Shown here in pieces: positions 6,727-15,314 of a DNA stretch of 64,000 nucleotides. The stretch's first letter is position 1, and each line of letters begins with the position of its first letter. Location of the stretch: positions 372,001-436,000 of the forward strand of contig NZ_FNRV01000001.1 of NCBI RefSeq assembly GCF_900105115.1, written 5' to 3'. This DNA is from Pseudomonas mohnii (GTDB lineage Bacteria > Pseudomonadota > Gammaproteobacteria > Pseudomonadales > Pseudomonadaceae). The translations under genes and the position numbers were made by a program. The notes beneath the pieces were generated by a model. It had not been told where the DNA came from and did not search any database. It saw only the letters and a program-made list of their open reading frames with translations.

Positions 6727-8121
6727 ATGCCTATAGCAAATTCACTGCCTGCCGAACAACTAACTAAAGTTCATCAGCCAGACATGTTAAAACCGCTGAT
6801 CGACCCAGTCATTTCCACGCTGATCAACAAGTTCCCGGGTACGCTGGATGACTTGGTCAAACAACATGGTTCACCCTTGAATCTGGTTTGGCCCCATGCC
6901 TTTGAATTAAATACACAGGCTCTCCTGGCCGTGTTGAAACGCTACAACGTGCCTTACGCCATCTTCTATGGCGCCAAGGCCAACAAGTCCCAGAGCATGC
7001 TCGGCGCAGCGGCGAATTCGGGGATCGGCGTCGATGTGTCGAGCATCCACGAACTGCAAGCGGCGCTCCGGGCCGGTACACCCGCCGCCAAAATCTGCGC
7101 CACGGGACCGGCCAAAACTGCCGTATTTCATCAGGCACTGGTCAGCGCAGGTTCACTGATTTGCGTCGATTCGCTGGAAGAGTTCGATCATCTGCAAAGC
7201 ACTGTCGAAGCACGGCGCCCCCTCACAAAAGCCAGGGTTTTACTGCGTTACAGGCCCAAAAGCAGCCCGCAGAGCCGCTTCGGCATGAACGCGCAAGACT
7301 TGCTCGACAGTCTTCAACGGCTGACCAGAAGCACTGATGTTTTTCACTTCGAGGGTTTCCATTTTCATCTGGGCGGCTATGGATTCGAATCCCGCGCACA
7401 AGCGTTACGCGAGGTCACCGGGTTCGTCGAGGCGGCTCGGGAAATGGGCTTGAGTCCACAGATGATCGATATCGGTGGCGGTTTGCCGATTCGTTATGTC
7501 GAGCCGCAGACCTATGCCCGATTCTTACAGCACGACAATCAACCGAGCCATTATCACAACCAAAAAGTTCCCGACGCTTATTATCCCTACGGCGCAGAAC
7601 TGACGGCGCCACAATGGTTGACGTTATTGCTGGAGGCCGAGCATTCACCCGGACTGTCCATATCCAATTATTTAAAGCTGCAGAATATAACCCTGGCGCT
7701 GGAACCCGGGCGGAGTCTCGTCGATCAAGCAGCAATTTCATTGTTTCGCGTTACCCGCACCAAGCAACTCGCCGACAACAAAACCGTCATCTTCGTTGAA
7801 GGCAGTAGTTTCAGCGCGTGCGAAACCTGGTTTGCCTCTGAATACCTGGTTGATCCGATCCTGATCAGTTCACACGCCCCGCCCCACACCCCGACGCAAG
7901 CTTATATCGCCGGCCATAGTTGCCTGGACGATGACGTTATCAGTCACCGCCTGATCAACTTCTCGACTGCACCACAGCCAGGCGACTTATTGATTTACGT
8001 CAATACCGCCGGGTATCAGATGGACTTGCTGGAAAACGAGTTTCATCGCCATCCCCTGCCCCGGCGGTTGACGGCGACCTGTTGTACGGAAGGTAACTAT
8101 GCGTTTTCACCTGACTACTAA
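6727..8121 (+). CDS. LysA/SbnH-like PLP-dependent decarboxylase, 464 aa
   Basis: ATG at 6727 follows AGGGG (6716-6720). The fold-III (alanine racemase-like) decarboxylase motifs are present: PLP lysine in YAIFYGAKANKSQSM (about residues 76-90), HFHLGG, the phosphate-binding IDIGGGLPIRY, and ALEPGRSLVDQA. The C-terminal active-site segment reads EGSSFSACETW, with the catalytic-type Cys present but a sequence departing from the usual LysA CES-x-D. Enzymes of this branch in siderophore loci (SbnH, PvsE, FslC) decarboxylate Dap, a citryl amino-acid intermediate or ornithine. It opens the plus-strand biosynthetic operon, 14 bp before the SbnA-like gene. The substrate is inferred only. Confidence 0.88.
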   Translation: MPIANSLPAEQLTKVHQPDMLKPLIDPVISTLINKFPGTLDDLVKQHGSPLNLVWPHAFELNTQALLAVLKRYNVPYAIFYGAKANKSQSMLGAAANSGIGVDVSSIHELQAALRAGTPAAKICATGPAKTAVFHQALVSAGSLICVDSLEEFDHLQSTVEARRPLTKARVLLRYRPKSSPQSRFGMNAQDLLDSLQRLTRSTDVFHFEGFHFHLGGYGFESRAQALREVTGFVEAAREMGLSPQMIDIGGGLPIRYVEPQTYARFLQHDNQPSHYHNQKVPDAYYPYGAELTAPQWLTLLLEAEHSPGLSISNYLKLQNITLALEPGRSLVDQAAISLFRVTRTKQLADNKTVIFVEGSSFSACETWFASEYLVDPILISSHAPPHTPTQAYIAGHSCLDDDVISHRLINFSTAPQPGDLLIYVNTAGYQMDLLENEFHRHPLPRRLTATCCTEGNYAFSPDY

Positions 8122-8135
8122 AGGGAATAGTTGAA

Positions 8136-9179
8136 ATGATATTGAATAAAACTTCGGATCTTATAGGTAACACGCCGATGTTGGGCATTGAAGTTCCGGA
8201 TACCCATGCGCGTTTGTTGTTGAAGATTGAAAAGAACAACCCCGGCGGGAGCATCAAAGATCGCATGGCACGCAATATGGTGTTGGCGGCGCTCAAGTCC
8301 GGCCGCCTGAAACCCGGCGGCGTGGTCGTCGAATCGTCCTCCGGCAACACCGGGATTGGGCTGGCCATGGCAGCGGTCGAGTTTGGTTTGCACTTCATCG
8401 CCGTGGTCGATCACCACGCCGCACAAGACAAGATCGCCGTGATGAAGGCCCTAGGTGCGGACATTCGTTTCGTCAAAGGCACCTATCGCGAAGATGAAGT
8501 CGCGGTGGTCGAGCGGCAACGACTCGCCGCCGAACTGGCCAGCGACATTCCCGGTGCCGTGTTCATGAATCAGTCCGACAATGCGGCCAATGCGGGTGGC
8601 TACAGTGATTTCGTTCGCGAAACCATCGCCCAGGTTGAAGGCGTGATTGGCGCCTATGTCGGCTGCGTCGGCACCGGCGGCTCGATGACCGGCATCGCTC
8701 GCGGCCTGAAACTGCATAACCCGGACACCATCACCGTGGCGGTGGAACCGGCCGGCTCCATCGTGTTCGGGCATCCCGGTTATCCCTACTACCAGTCAGG
8801 CACCGGCACGCCGGCCGGCGACACCGTCGGCCTGGTGCTCGACTACAGCTGCATCGACCTGGGTGTGCAAGTCACCGATTCCCAGGCCTTCGAAACCGCC
8901 CGCTATATCGCGCGCAACCTCGCCCTGTTAGTGGGAGGCTCAACCGGCGGTGCGATCTTCAAGGCGCTGGAACTGATCCACAAAGGCGTGCTGACCGGCA
9001 ACGTGGTGGTGCCAATCGCCGACGGCGGCGAGAAATACCTGCACACGGTGTTCGACGAGAAATGGCTGCAAGAACGCGATCTGATCGATCCAGGCATTGC
9101 GCCGCAACTGGATGCCTGGCTGGGCAAGACCCAATGGCTGGAATCCTTCTCCGCACCGCTGCAATTGAGCGTCGCATGA
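8136..9179 (+). CDS. SbnA-like PLP beta-substitution enzyme (cysteine synthase fold), 347 aa
   Basis: Cysteine-synthase-family motifs: SDLIGNTPML at the start, the PLP lysine in NNPGGSIKDRMA (about residue 47), the substrate loop ESSSGNTGIGLAMAA, and the PLP phosphate loop GCVGTGGSMTGIARG. SbnA of staphyloferrin B condenses O-phospho-L-serine with L-glutamate to N-(1-amino-1-carboxyl-2-ethyl)-glutamate, the precursor of L-2,3-diaminopropionate. A SbnI-like kinase candidate and an opine dehydrogenase are in the same locus, so a SbnA role fits better than cysteine synthesis. It is 28 bp ahead of the opine dehydrogenase. The family is certain; the SbnA-type reaction is strong inference. Confidence 0.85.
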   Translation: MILNKTSDLIGNTPMLGIEVPDTHARLLLKIEKNNPGGSIKDRMARNMVLAALKSGRLKPGGVVVESSSGNTGIGLAMAAVEFGLHFIAVVDHHAAQDKIAVMKALGADIRFVKGTYREDEVAVVERQRLAAELASDIPGAVFMNQSDNAANAGGYSDFVRETIAQVEGVIGAYVGCVGTGGSMTGIARGLKLHNPDTITVAVEPAGSIVFGHPGYPYYQSGTGTPAGDTVGLVLDYSCIDLGVQVTDSQAFETARYIARNLALLVGGSTGGAIFKALELIHKGVLTGNVVVPIADGGEKYLHTVFDEKWLQERDLIDPGIAPQLDAWLGKTQWLESFSAPLQLSVA

Positions 9180-9207
9180 CTCACCCACCACACAGGAGCA
9201 CCGCTCG

Positions 9208-10368
9208 ATGAATGTGTTGAAAGTCGCCATCTGTGGTGGCGGCAGGACCGGCCATCTCAACGCCATCCTGTTCAAGCAGCTGCCCAATGTTCAGGTTTCG
9301 ATGCTCACCGGCAATCTGGAGATCATCGAACGGCACGCCCGCCAGACGCCGATGCGGGCGCTGTTGCCCGACGGTTCGACACTGGAGGCCCGACTGGATC
9401 GCGTGACCACCGATGCCAGGACAGCCGTCGAGGATGCCGACATCGTCATCATCACCGTGCCTGCCCATGCCCGACCGCAAACCTTGCAAGCCATCGCGCC
9501 GCATCTGAGTGCAAGCAAACCGGTATACATCGGTGCGATTCCCGGTTTCTGCGGTTTCGACTGGCTGGCCGAAGCCGCCCTGCCCGACCGTCCGAACCTG
9601 GTGATCTGGGGCATGAAGGATGTCCCGCATACCGCGTTCGAACTGGCGCCGGGACGCTCGATCAAAATGGGCGGCGGCAAAAGCAAGCTGTATGTGGCGA
9701 CCCATGCCAGGGAGTCGCAGGCATCACGCCGACAGCTGCAGGAAATGCTGACCCGGCTGTACGGCCCCTGCGTGACGATGCTGGAAAACTACCTGGAGAT
9801 CACCCTGACCCCGGGCAACCCGATCATGCACAGCTCGGTGATCTACGGACTGATCGGCCCCTACGGCCAGTGGCACCGCAAGATTTTCCCGCAACCCATG
9901 TGCTGGTGGACCGAGTGCCCGGAACTGGGCGCCTACTTCCTCGAACGCATGGATCAGGAAAGCCAGGAGTTGTGCACGGTCATCAGTCAGCGTCTGGGCA
10001 TCGACCTGTCCTCGGTCAAATCCCTGAAACAGGAAATCGTCGACGCCTACGGCGAGCAAATCCGCGACCAGAGCAGCATGCTGGCGATTCTGCGCACCAA
10101 TCAGGCCTACAACGACATCCTCGCGCCGATGGTGCCAGCCGCCGACAACCGCGCCGGCTACGTGATCGAACGCGAGAGCCGGGCCTTCAACGAAGACGTC
10201 GCCTACGGCCTGGTGCTGTTGGTGGAAATGGCCAGGCGCTTCGACCTCAAGGTGCCTTACATCGAAGAAGTCTTGCACTGGAGCGTTGGCTACATGCAGG
10301 GCCTGCGCGACTCGGCACTCGACTACTTCCCCAGCCATTGGCCACGCCCGGCAACCGCCGCCGCCTGA
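9208..10368 (+). CDS. opine (octopine/nopaline) dehydrogenase-family protein, 386 aa
   Basis: The N-terminal Rossmann motif VAICGGGRTGHLNAILF binds NAD(P). The strand DADIVIITVPAHARPQTL follows, and the C-terminal Octopine_DH domain contains TPGNPIMHSSVIYGLIG with the conserved Asn and His. ATG at 9208 has an AGGAG at 9193-9197, somewhat distant. Opine dehydrogenases reversibly join an amino acid to a 2-oxo acid. In staphyloferrin B loci the step after SbnA is an NAD-dependent opine-type oxidation by SbnB, which has an ornithine-cyclodeaminase fold. No such gene is present here, and this enzyme occupies the equivalent place. I infer a non-homologous replacement of SbnB. Making an opine moiety of the final siderophore is the alternative. 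Confidence 0.85.
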   Translation: MNVLKVAICGGGRTGHLNAILFKQLPNVQVSMLTGNLEIIERHARQTPMRALLPDGSTLEARLDRVTTDARTAVEDADIVIITVPAHARPQTLQAIAPHLSASKPVYIGAIPGFCGFDWLAEAALPDRPNLVIWGMKDVPHTAFELAPGRSIKMGGGKSKLYVATHARESQASRRQLQEMLTRLYGPCVTMLENYLEITLTPGNPIMHSSVIYGLIGPYGQWHRKIFPQPMCWWTECPELGAYFLERMDQESQELCTVISQRLGIDLSSVKSLKQEIVDAYGEQIRDQSSMLAILRTNQAYNDILAPMVPAADNRAGYVIERESRAFNEDVAYGLVLLVEMARRFDLKVPYIEEVLHWSVGYMQGLRDSALDYFPSHWPRPATAAA

Positions 10369-10405
10369 TCCATTCATTCAATTTTTCGACGAGCAGACCG
10401 CTGAT

Positions 10406-12256
10406 ATGGATGACTTCAAGACACTGATCGCCTACTCCCGCCAAAACGCGATGCGACGTTTGATTCGCTGCCTTTTTGCCGAAAATATCCTCGACCGTTC
10501 GGCCCTGAGCTTTTCCGACGAGGGCAACCAGGCCACTTACCCACTCAAGGGCGGCCGCGCTCACCTGGCCTTTTCCGACATCGCCAACGGTCCGGCCGAC
10601 ACCGTGGTCAACGACGGTGACGTGGTGCTGGTCACTGACGAAGGCTTGCGCCAGGTCATCACCAGCCATCAGGACATGCTCGATGTGCTGCGCGACAGTT
10701 TCGACTTCGAACCCACCGACGAAGGCGTGGCCGGACTGAAGGCCGACATGGAAAACAGCCTGACCAATGACGCGCACGCCCGTCAGTATCGCCAGCAATG
10801 GAACGCCCGGTTGCAACAGGCCGCCGGGGATCACGGCTTCGCCAGTTTCACCGACTACCTGCGCCAGCAGGCCAACACCAAGGACGCCGCGATCCTGCTC
10901 GACCAGTGGGGTTCGCTGGAAGGTCATCCGTACTACCCGACCTGGAAATCGCGCCCGGGCCTGACCGATGCCGAAGTCGAGCAACTGTCCCCCGAGTTCA
11001 ATGCCCAAGTGCCGTTACGTATCGCCTCGTTGCGCGCCGACAACGCGAAAAGCGAGAGCATGCCGCACGTGACCAGTTACCACGACTGGTTCGCCAGCCA
11101 TTTCCCGGCGCAATGGGAACAATGGAAAGCCTCGCTCAACAGCAAAGGGCTGGATGAACGCCAGTGGCTGCCGTTGCCGATACACACCTGGCACCTGCAG
11201 ACCTACGTACTGAAGACGTTCGCGGCGGAAATCGAAGCGGGGATTCTGATCACCGACGGGCCCGATATCGCCACCCTGCCGACCATGTCCTATCGCACTA
11301 TGATGCCGGTGCTGGACGACTGCGCGCCGCTGATCAAGCTGCCGATCGCCGTGTGGATGACCAGTGAGCTGCGCAGCCTGCAAGCCAAGTCGATTCACAT
11401 GGGGCCGCGCATCAGCACGGTGATCACCAGGATTCTTGAGGCGGAAAACGGCTTCGATCAGCGTCTGGAAATCTTCCCGGAAGAAATCGGCGTGCGTTAC
11501 AGGAACGCGATCACTCAGGACGATCATCCCGGCCGCCATCTGTCCGTGGTCTATCGCGCCAGCCAGCCAGCGTTCGAGCGCGCCGACGATTGGCTGCCGA
11601 TTACCGTGGCGTCACTGTTCACCCGCTTGCCCGGCAGTGGTCGGCCGCTGTTCACCGATCTGATCGAGCGCGACGGCGTGCGGGCGAGCCCCATCCAGGT
11701 TGAACACTGGTTCCGTGAGTACGCCACCGTGGTGACCCACCCGGTGGTGGCGATCTATCTGATGTATGGCATCGGCCTTGAAGCGCATCAGCAAAACACC
11801 ATGGTGCTGTTCTCCCCCGATGGCAAAGCACGTAGTCTCCTGATCCGCGATTTCGGCGATGGCCGCACGTACGCTCCGTTACTGGAAGAGCGTGGCTACA
11901 ACCTGCAGCCCCACGTACAGCCGGGTATTCTGCCGACGGTGTTCGCCGGGGATATCGAGCCGGTGCGCATGTTCGTGCTCGACGCGGCGTTCCTCACGCA
12001 TCTGCACGAGATGGCGCTGTGGCTGACCAAGGAATACGGGTTGAACAACACACGGCTGTGGGAAGTGTTGCGCGAAGAAACCGACCTGGCCTTCGAGGCT
12101 GTGCGCCACCGTGTGTCGCCGGCATTGTGGGAGGTCGAACACAAGGCGTTCGTCGAAGACCCATGGCCAACCCGGTCGTTGCTGCGCATGCACTTGATGC
12201 AATACAGCAACTATCGTTTGCAACACACCCTGACCAACCCGCTCGCTAGCGTTTAA
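10406..12256 (+). CDS. IucA/IucC-family NIS siderophore synthetase, 616 aa
   Basis: Start chosen at ATG 10406, 37 bp after the dehydrogenase stop; the ribosome site is weak (GACGAG), suggesting translational coupling. Family marks: the ATP-binding segment LEGHPYYPTWKSRPG (about residues 170-185, the G-H-P-x-x-P-x-x-K-S-R motif), ESMPHVTSYHDW, LPLPIHTWHLQ, STVITRILEAENG, and the C-terminal motif YGIGLEAHQQNTMVL. NIS synthetases adenylate a carboxylate, usually citrate, and couple it to an amine or alcohol. Only one is present in the locus, as in rhizoferrin systems, whereas staphyloferrin B, achromobactin and vibrioferrin loci have two or three. The product would therefore be small, or the enzyme acts twice. 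Confidence 0.95.
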   Translation: MDDFKTLIAYSRQNAMRRLIRCLFAENILDRSALSFSDEGNQATYPLKGGRAHLAFSDIANGPADTVVNDGDVVLVTDEGLRQVITSHQDMLDVLRDSFDFEPTDEGVAGLKADMENSLTNDAHARQYRQQWNARLQQAAGDHGFASFTDYLRQQANTKDAAILLDQWGSLEGHPYYPTWKSRPGLTDAEVEQLSPEFNAQVPLRIASLRADNAKSESMPHVTSYHDWFASHFPAQWEQWKASLNSKGLDERQWLPLPIHTWHLQTYVLKTFAAEIEAGILITDGPDIATLPTMSYRTMMPVLDDCAPLIKLPIAVWMTSELRSLQAKSIHMGPRISTVITRILEAENGFDQRLEIFPEEIGVRYRNAITQDDHPGRHLSVVYRASQPAFERADDWLPITVASLFTRLPGSGRPLFTDLIERDGVRASPIQVEHWFREYATVVTHPVVAIYLMYGIGLEAHQQNTMVLFSPDGKARSLLIRDFGDGRTYAPLLEERGYNLQPHVQPGILPTVFAGDIEPVRMFVLDAAFLTHLHEMALWLTKEYGLNNTRLWEVLREETDLAFEAVRHRVSPALWEVEHKAFVEDPWPTRSLLRMHLMQYSNYRLQHTLTNPLASV

Positions 12257-12269
12257 CCGAGGCTGACTC

Positions 12270-13514
12270 ATGTCCCATGCAGGTGTCATCCAGGGTTCAA
12301 GAGTACGAATCCTGATTTATCTTCTATTTGCGATCCAATTGGTATCGATGGGTGCGATGGAAATGAGCGGGCCGTTCTGGCCTGTCCACCTGCGTGGGCT
12401 GACCACTTCGGAGTCGGTTTTCAGCTTCGCCAGCATCGCCGTGTACGTCGGGCCGATGCTGGGCATTATTCTGACCAGCGCATTCTGGGGCCGCATCGGC
12501 GATCGCTACGGCCACAAGTTGATGATGATCCGCGCCCTCGCCGGTTTGTCGTTGACCCAACTGGGGCTGGCGCTGTTCAGCGACATTTGGGTCATTCTGA
12601 TCCTGCGTTTTTTGCAAGGCGCGTTCGCCGGCTACATCGCCCCGGCACAGGCTTATGGCGTCAGCATCGAGGCCCCTTCGCGGCGGGCGCGGTTGTTCGC
12701 CATCCTGCAGATCTCGACCAATGTCGGTTCGTTGCTCGGCGCCGTGGTCGGCGGATTGATCCTCGACTACGCGACGTTCTTCTGGATCAACATCATCGCC
12801 TCGGCACTGTGTGCGGTGTGCACCGTGATCGCCGCCGTGACCTTGCCGGATGTGCCGCCGGTGAAGAAAGCCCCGGCCGCCGACAAGGCAACTCCCGCCG
12901 GCCGTTCAGGCAGTGTGTGGCAGGGCTCGCCACTGCTGTCGTTGCTCGGTGTGATGGGCATTCTGCTGCTGGCGCGGATGCTGCCGCAGACCGCCTTCTC
13001 GCTGTATGTCAGCTCGGTGTTCGAGGTCAGCCACTCGGTGGTCGGCCTGTGCTACGGCTTGCTGGCGCTGGGCTTCATTCTCTCGGCCACGGCCTGGTCG
13101 CGCTATTTCGAACACCGTGGCCAGCAGGAAACCCTGCATCGCCTGACTTACGTGGTGCTCGGCTGCATCGCCCTGACCGCTGTGGCGGGCATCACGCGTA
13201 ATCCGCTGGTATTTGTTGTCGCTTACTTCATCTGGGGCGTGCTGCTCGGTGCGACCACGCCGGTGCTGATGGCGCTGATCTCAAAAACCGCCGACAGCTC
13301 GCAACAGGGTCACGTGCTGGGGATTGCCCAGGGCACGGCGCAATTTGCCTCCATCGCGGGGATTTCAGCCGGGGGCTTGCTCAGTCAGGTTTACGGTCTG
13401 CAATACACCTACCTGTTCGTTTGTCTGGCCTATGGGGTGGCGCTGATCCCGATTGTCGCGCTGCGCCACTGGCCGGCGGTCATGCAACCGAGCCATGCCC
13501 CGCCGGGGGATTGA
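12270..13514 (+). CDS. MFS transporter, probable siderophore exporter, 414 aa
   Basis: Twelve hydrophobic segments are visible. The MFS signature WGRIGDRYGHKLMMI sits between segments 2 and 3, and a charged central loop (KKAPAADKATPAG) falls near residue 200. It starts 13 bp after the synthetase stop and follows the biosynthetic genes as SbnD, FslB and LbtB do in related loci. Export of the finished siderophore across the inner membrane is inferred from context. Start at 12270 has GAGGCTGACTC upstream, a modest ribosome site. Confidence 0.9.
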   Translation: MSHAGVIQGSRVRILIYLLFAIQLVSMGAMEMSGPFWPVHLRGLTTSESVFSFASIAVYVGPMLGIILTSAFWGRIGDRYGHKLMMIRALAGLSLTQLGLALFSDIWVILILRFLQGAFAGYIAPAQAYGVSIEAPSRRARLFAILQISTNVGSLLGAVVGGLILDYATFFWINIIASALCAVCTVIAAVTLPDVPPVKKAPAADKATPAGRSGSVWQGSPLLSLLGVMGILLLARMLPQTAFSLYVSSVFEVSHSVVGLCYGLLALGFILSATAWSRYFEHRGQQETLHRLTYVVLGCIALTAVAGITRNPLVFVVAYFIWGVLLGATTPVLMALISKTADSSQQGHVLGIAQGTAQFASIAGISAGGLLSQVYGLQYTYLFVCLAYGVALIPIVALRHWPAVMQPSHAPPGD

Positions 13515-13530
13515 TCAAGGAGTTCGTGCT

Positions 13531-14715
13531 TTGAACATTGAACAACTGCGCGCCGATACGCCCGCTGTCGCGCAACTGATCCACTTCAACAATGCCGGCG
13601 CGGCGCTGATGCCGACGCCGGTGATCGACACCGTGACCCGCCACCTCCAGCTCGAAGCACGCCTTGGCGGGTATGAAGCGGCCGCGCAATGTTCGGCCGA
13701 ACTGGAAAACGTGTATGGCGCCATCGCCCGGCTGATCAACGCTCAGCCGGACGAAATCGCCGTGATCGAGAACGCGACCCGCGCCTGGGACATGGCCTTT
13801 TATTCATTGCCGCTGCAAGCGGGCGATGTGGTGCTGACCTCGACCACCGAATATGCCGGCAACTACATTCCTTACCTGCAACTGAAGCAGCAGCGCGGCA
13901 TTGAAATCCGCGTCATTGCCAACGATGAGCATGGCCAAGTGTCATTGCCGGCACTGAAAACAATGCTCGAGGACGAGCGCGTCGCGTTGATCGCCTTGCC
14001 CGTGATCGCCACCAACGGCGGTCCCGTGCAACCGGTCGAACAGATTGGCGCCCTGGCCCGCGCTGCCGGCGTGCTGTTTCTGCTGGATGCCTGCCAGGGG
14101 GTCGGACAGATGCCGATCGATGTGCAGAAAATCGGTTGCCACATGCTCGCGGCCACCAGCCGCAAGTACCTGCGCGGACCGCGGGGCATGGGATTCCTGT
14201 ATGTCGAAAGGTCCTTGTGCCAGAACCTCGAACCGGTCTTTCTCGACCTGCACGCCGCATCGCTGCAGACATCCGATACCTTCGAAATCCGCGCCGATGC
14301 CCGCCGATTCGAGAACTGGGAGTGCAATGTCGCCGCCAAACTGGGCCTGGGTGCGGCGGTGCAATACGCACTGGCCCAGGGCGTGGACCCCATGTGGTTG
14401 CGAATTCAACAATTGGCCGCCTACCTGCGTCAGCGCCTGGCGGATATCCCGGGCGTCACACCGCGCGACGTCGGCAGCCTCACATCAGGCATCGTGACAT
14501 TCACTCATCAGGGCAGCAGCGCCGCGCAGGTTCAACAGTGGCTGGCGGCACAGGACAAGCGCATCAACGTGACGACCTCGACCTTCCGTTCGACCTTGAT
14601 CGATATGCAGGACAGGGACTTGCTGGAGGTCAATCGCGCTTCGCTTCATGCCTACAACACCGAAGCGGAAATCGACACGATGATCGCCGCACTGAGCTGT
14701 CTGCCGAGCGCCTGA
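13531..14715 (+). CDS. class V PLP aminotransferase (cysteine desulfurase/isopenicillin epimerase-like), 394 aa
   Basis: TTG start at 13531 with AAGGAG (13517-13522) 8 nt ahead; an ATG-initiated longer version would run inside the MFS gene. Motifs: YFN-type N-terminus IHFNNAGAALMPTPV, the cofactor strand FLLDACQGVGQMPIDV, and the PLP lysine in AATSRKYLRGPRGMGFL (about residue 215). C-terminal VNVTTSTF-like text (RINVTTSTFRS) is typical of the family. The gene is the last of the biosynthetic operon, 17 bp after the exporter. Its place in siderophore assembly is unclear: it could act on an amino-acid precursor, epimerise a centre, or process the product. Staphyloferrin B loci have no counterpart that I know of. 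Confidence 0.85.
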   Translation: MNIEQLRADTPAVAQLIHFNNAGAALMPTPVIDTVTRHLQLEARLGGYEAAAQCSAELENVYGAIARLINAQPDEIAVIENATRAWDMAFYSLPLQAGDVVLTSTTEYAGNYIPYLQLKQQRGIEIRVIANDEHGQVSLPALKTMLEDERVALIALPVIATNGGPVQPVEQIGALARAAGVLFLLDACQGVGQMPIDVQKIGCHMLAATSRKYLRGPRGMGFLYVERSLCQNLEPVFLDLHAASLQTSDTFEIRADARRFENWECNVAAKLGLGAAVQYALAQGVDPMWLRIQQLAAYLRQRLADIPGVTPRDVGSLTSGIVTFTHQGSSAAQVQQWLAAQDKRINVTTSTFRSTLIDMQDRDLLEVNRASLHAYNTEAEIDTMIAALSCLPSA

Positions 14716-14761
14716 CGGGGATACCAATCGGCGCTTGCGTCGCAGCCGGGTTGCAAACTAG

Positions 14762-14782
14762 AATTGGGAATACTTCTCAATT
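14762..14782 (+). promoter_or_regulatory. Fur-box-like palindrome before the sigma factor gene
   Basis: AATTGGGAA, TAC, TTCTCAATT is a near-perfect inverted repeat (one mismatch) 17-37 nt before the sigma start. Its TTCTCAATT half is typical of Pseudomonas Fur boxes. Iron repression of the sigma gene is expected for this family. Confidence 0.7.
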
Positions 14783-14798
14783 GCATAAAGCTGCAGCC

Positions 14799-15314
14799 AT
14801 GAGCGAAACCCTTCCCGCGAATAACGACCATCACCTGCGCGCGATCGAAGCCCTGTACAGCGGCCATCACGGCTGGCTGTACGCGACGCTGAGAAAAAAA
14901 CTGGGTAACGCCATGGACGCGGCGGATCTCGCGCAGGACACCTTCACCCGTATCCTCGCCTCCCAGGTCACCGTCATCGAACAGCCCCGCGCCTACCTGA
15001 GCTGCGTGGCCAAGGGCATTCTGGTCAACTGGTATCAACGCAAGGCCCTGGAACGCGCCTACCTGGATGCCCTCTCTCACTTGCCTGCGCCAGAAGTGCC
15101 TTCGCCGGAGTCGCGCTTCATGGTTCTGGAGACCCTGCACGAAATCGACGCGATGCTCGACGCGCTGCCGCCACTGGTCAAACGTGCGTTTCTGCTCTCG
15201 CAGATCAGCGGCCTGAAGTATGACGACATTGCCTCGCAACTGGGCGTCTCGCTGATCACCGTCAAACGCTACATGAAGCAAGCCTTCGTGCAATGCCTGT
15301 TGCTGGTGGAATGA
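14799..15314 (+). CDS. FecI-type ECF sigma factor, 171 aa
   Basis: ATG at 14799 (MSETLPANNDHH) follows the Fur-box palindrome. Region 2 is visible as YATLRKKLGNAMDAADLAQD and TFTRILAS (residues about 29-55). Region 4 is LKYDDIASQLGVSLITVKRY (residues about 145-165). Length and motifs are those of iron-starvation ECF sigma factors. The stop overlaps directly with the start of the FecR gene (TGAATG). It should direct RNA polymerase to the receptor promoters; the shared element at 4738-4770 and 16317-16350 is the candidate target. Confidence 0.93.
   Translation: MSETLPANNDHHLRAIEALYSGHHGWLYATLRKKLGNAMDAADLAQDTFTRILASQVTVIEQPRAYLSCVAKGILVNWYQRKALERAYLDALSHLPAPEVPSPESRFMVLETLHEIDAMLDALPPLVKRAFLLSQISGLKYDDIASQLGVSLITVKRYMKQAFVQCLLLVE

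Noticed and set aside
9208..10368. Staphylopine/pseudopaline-type opine metallophore locus
   Set aside because: An opine dehydrogenase is present, but no nicotianamine-synthase-like gene is, and the SbnA-like enzyme plus NIS synthetase fit a citrate-type siderophore better.
10406..12256. Achromobactin or vibrioferrin locus
   Set aside because: Those need two or three NIS synthetases, and vibrioferrin also an ATP-grasp enzyme; only one NIS gene is present and no ATP-grasp gene was seen.
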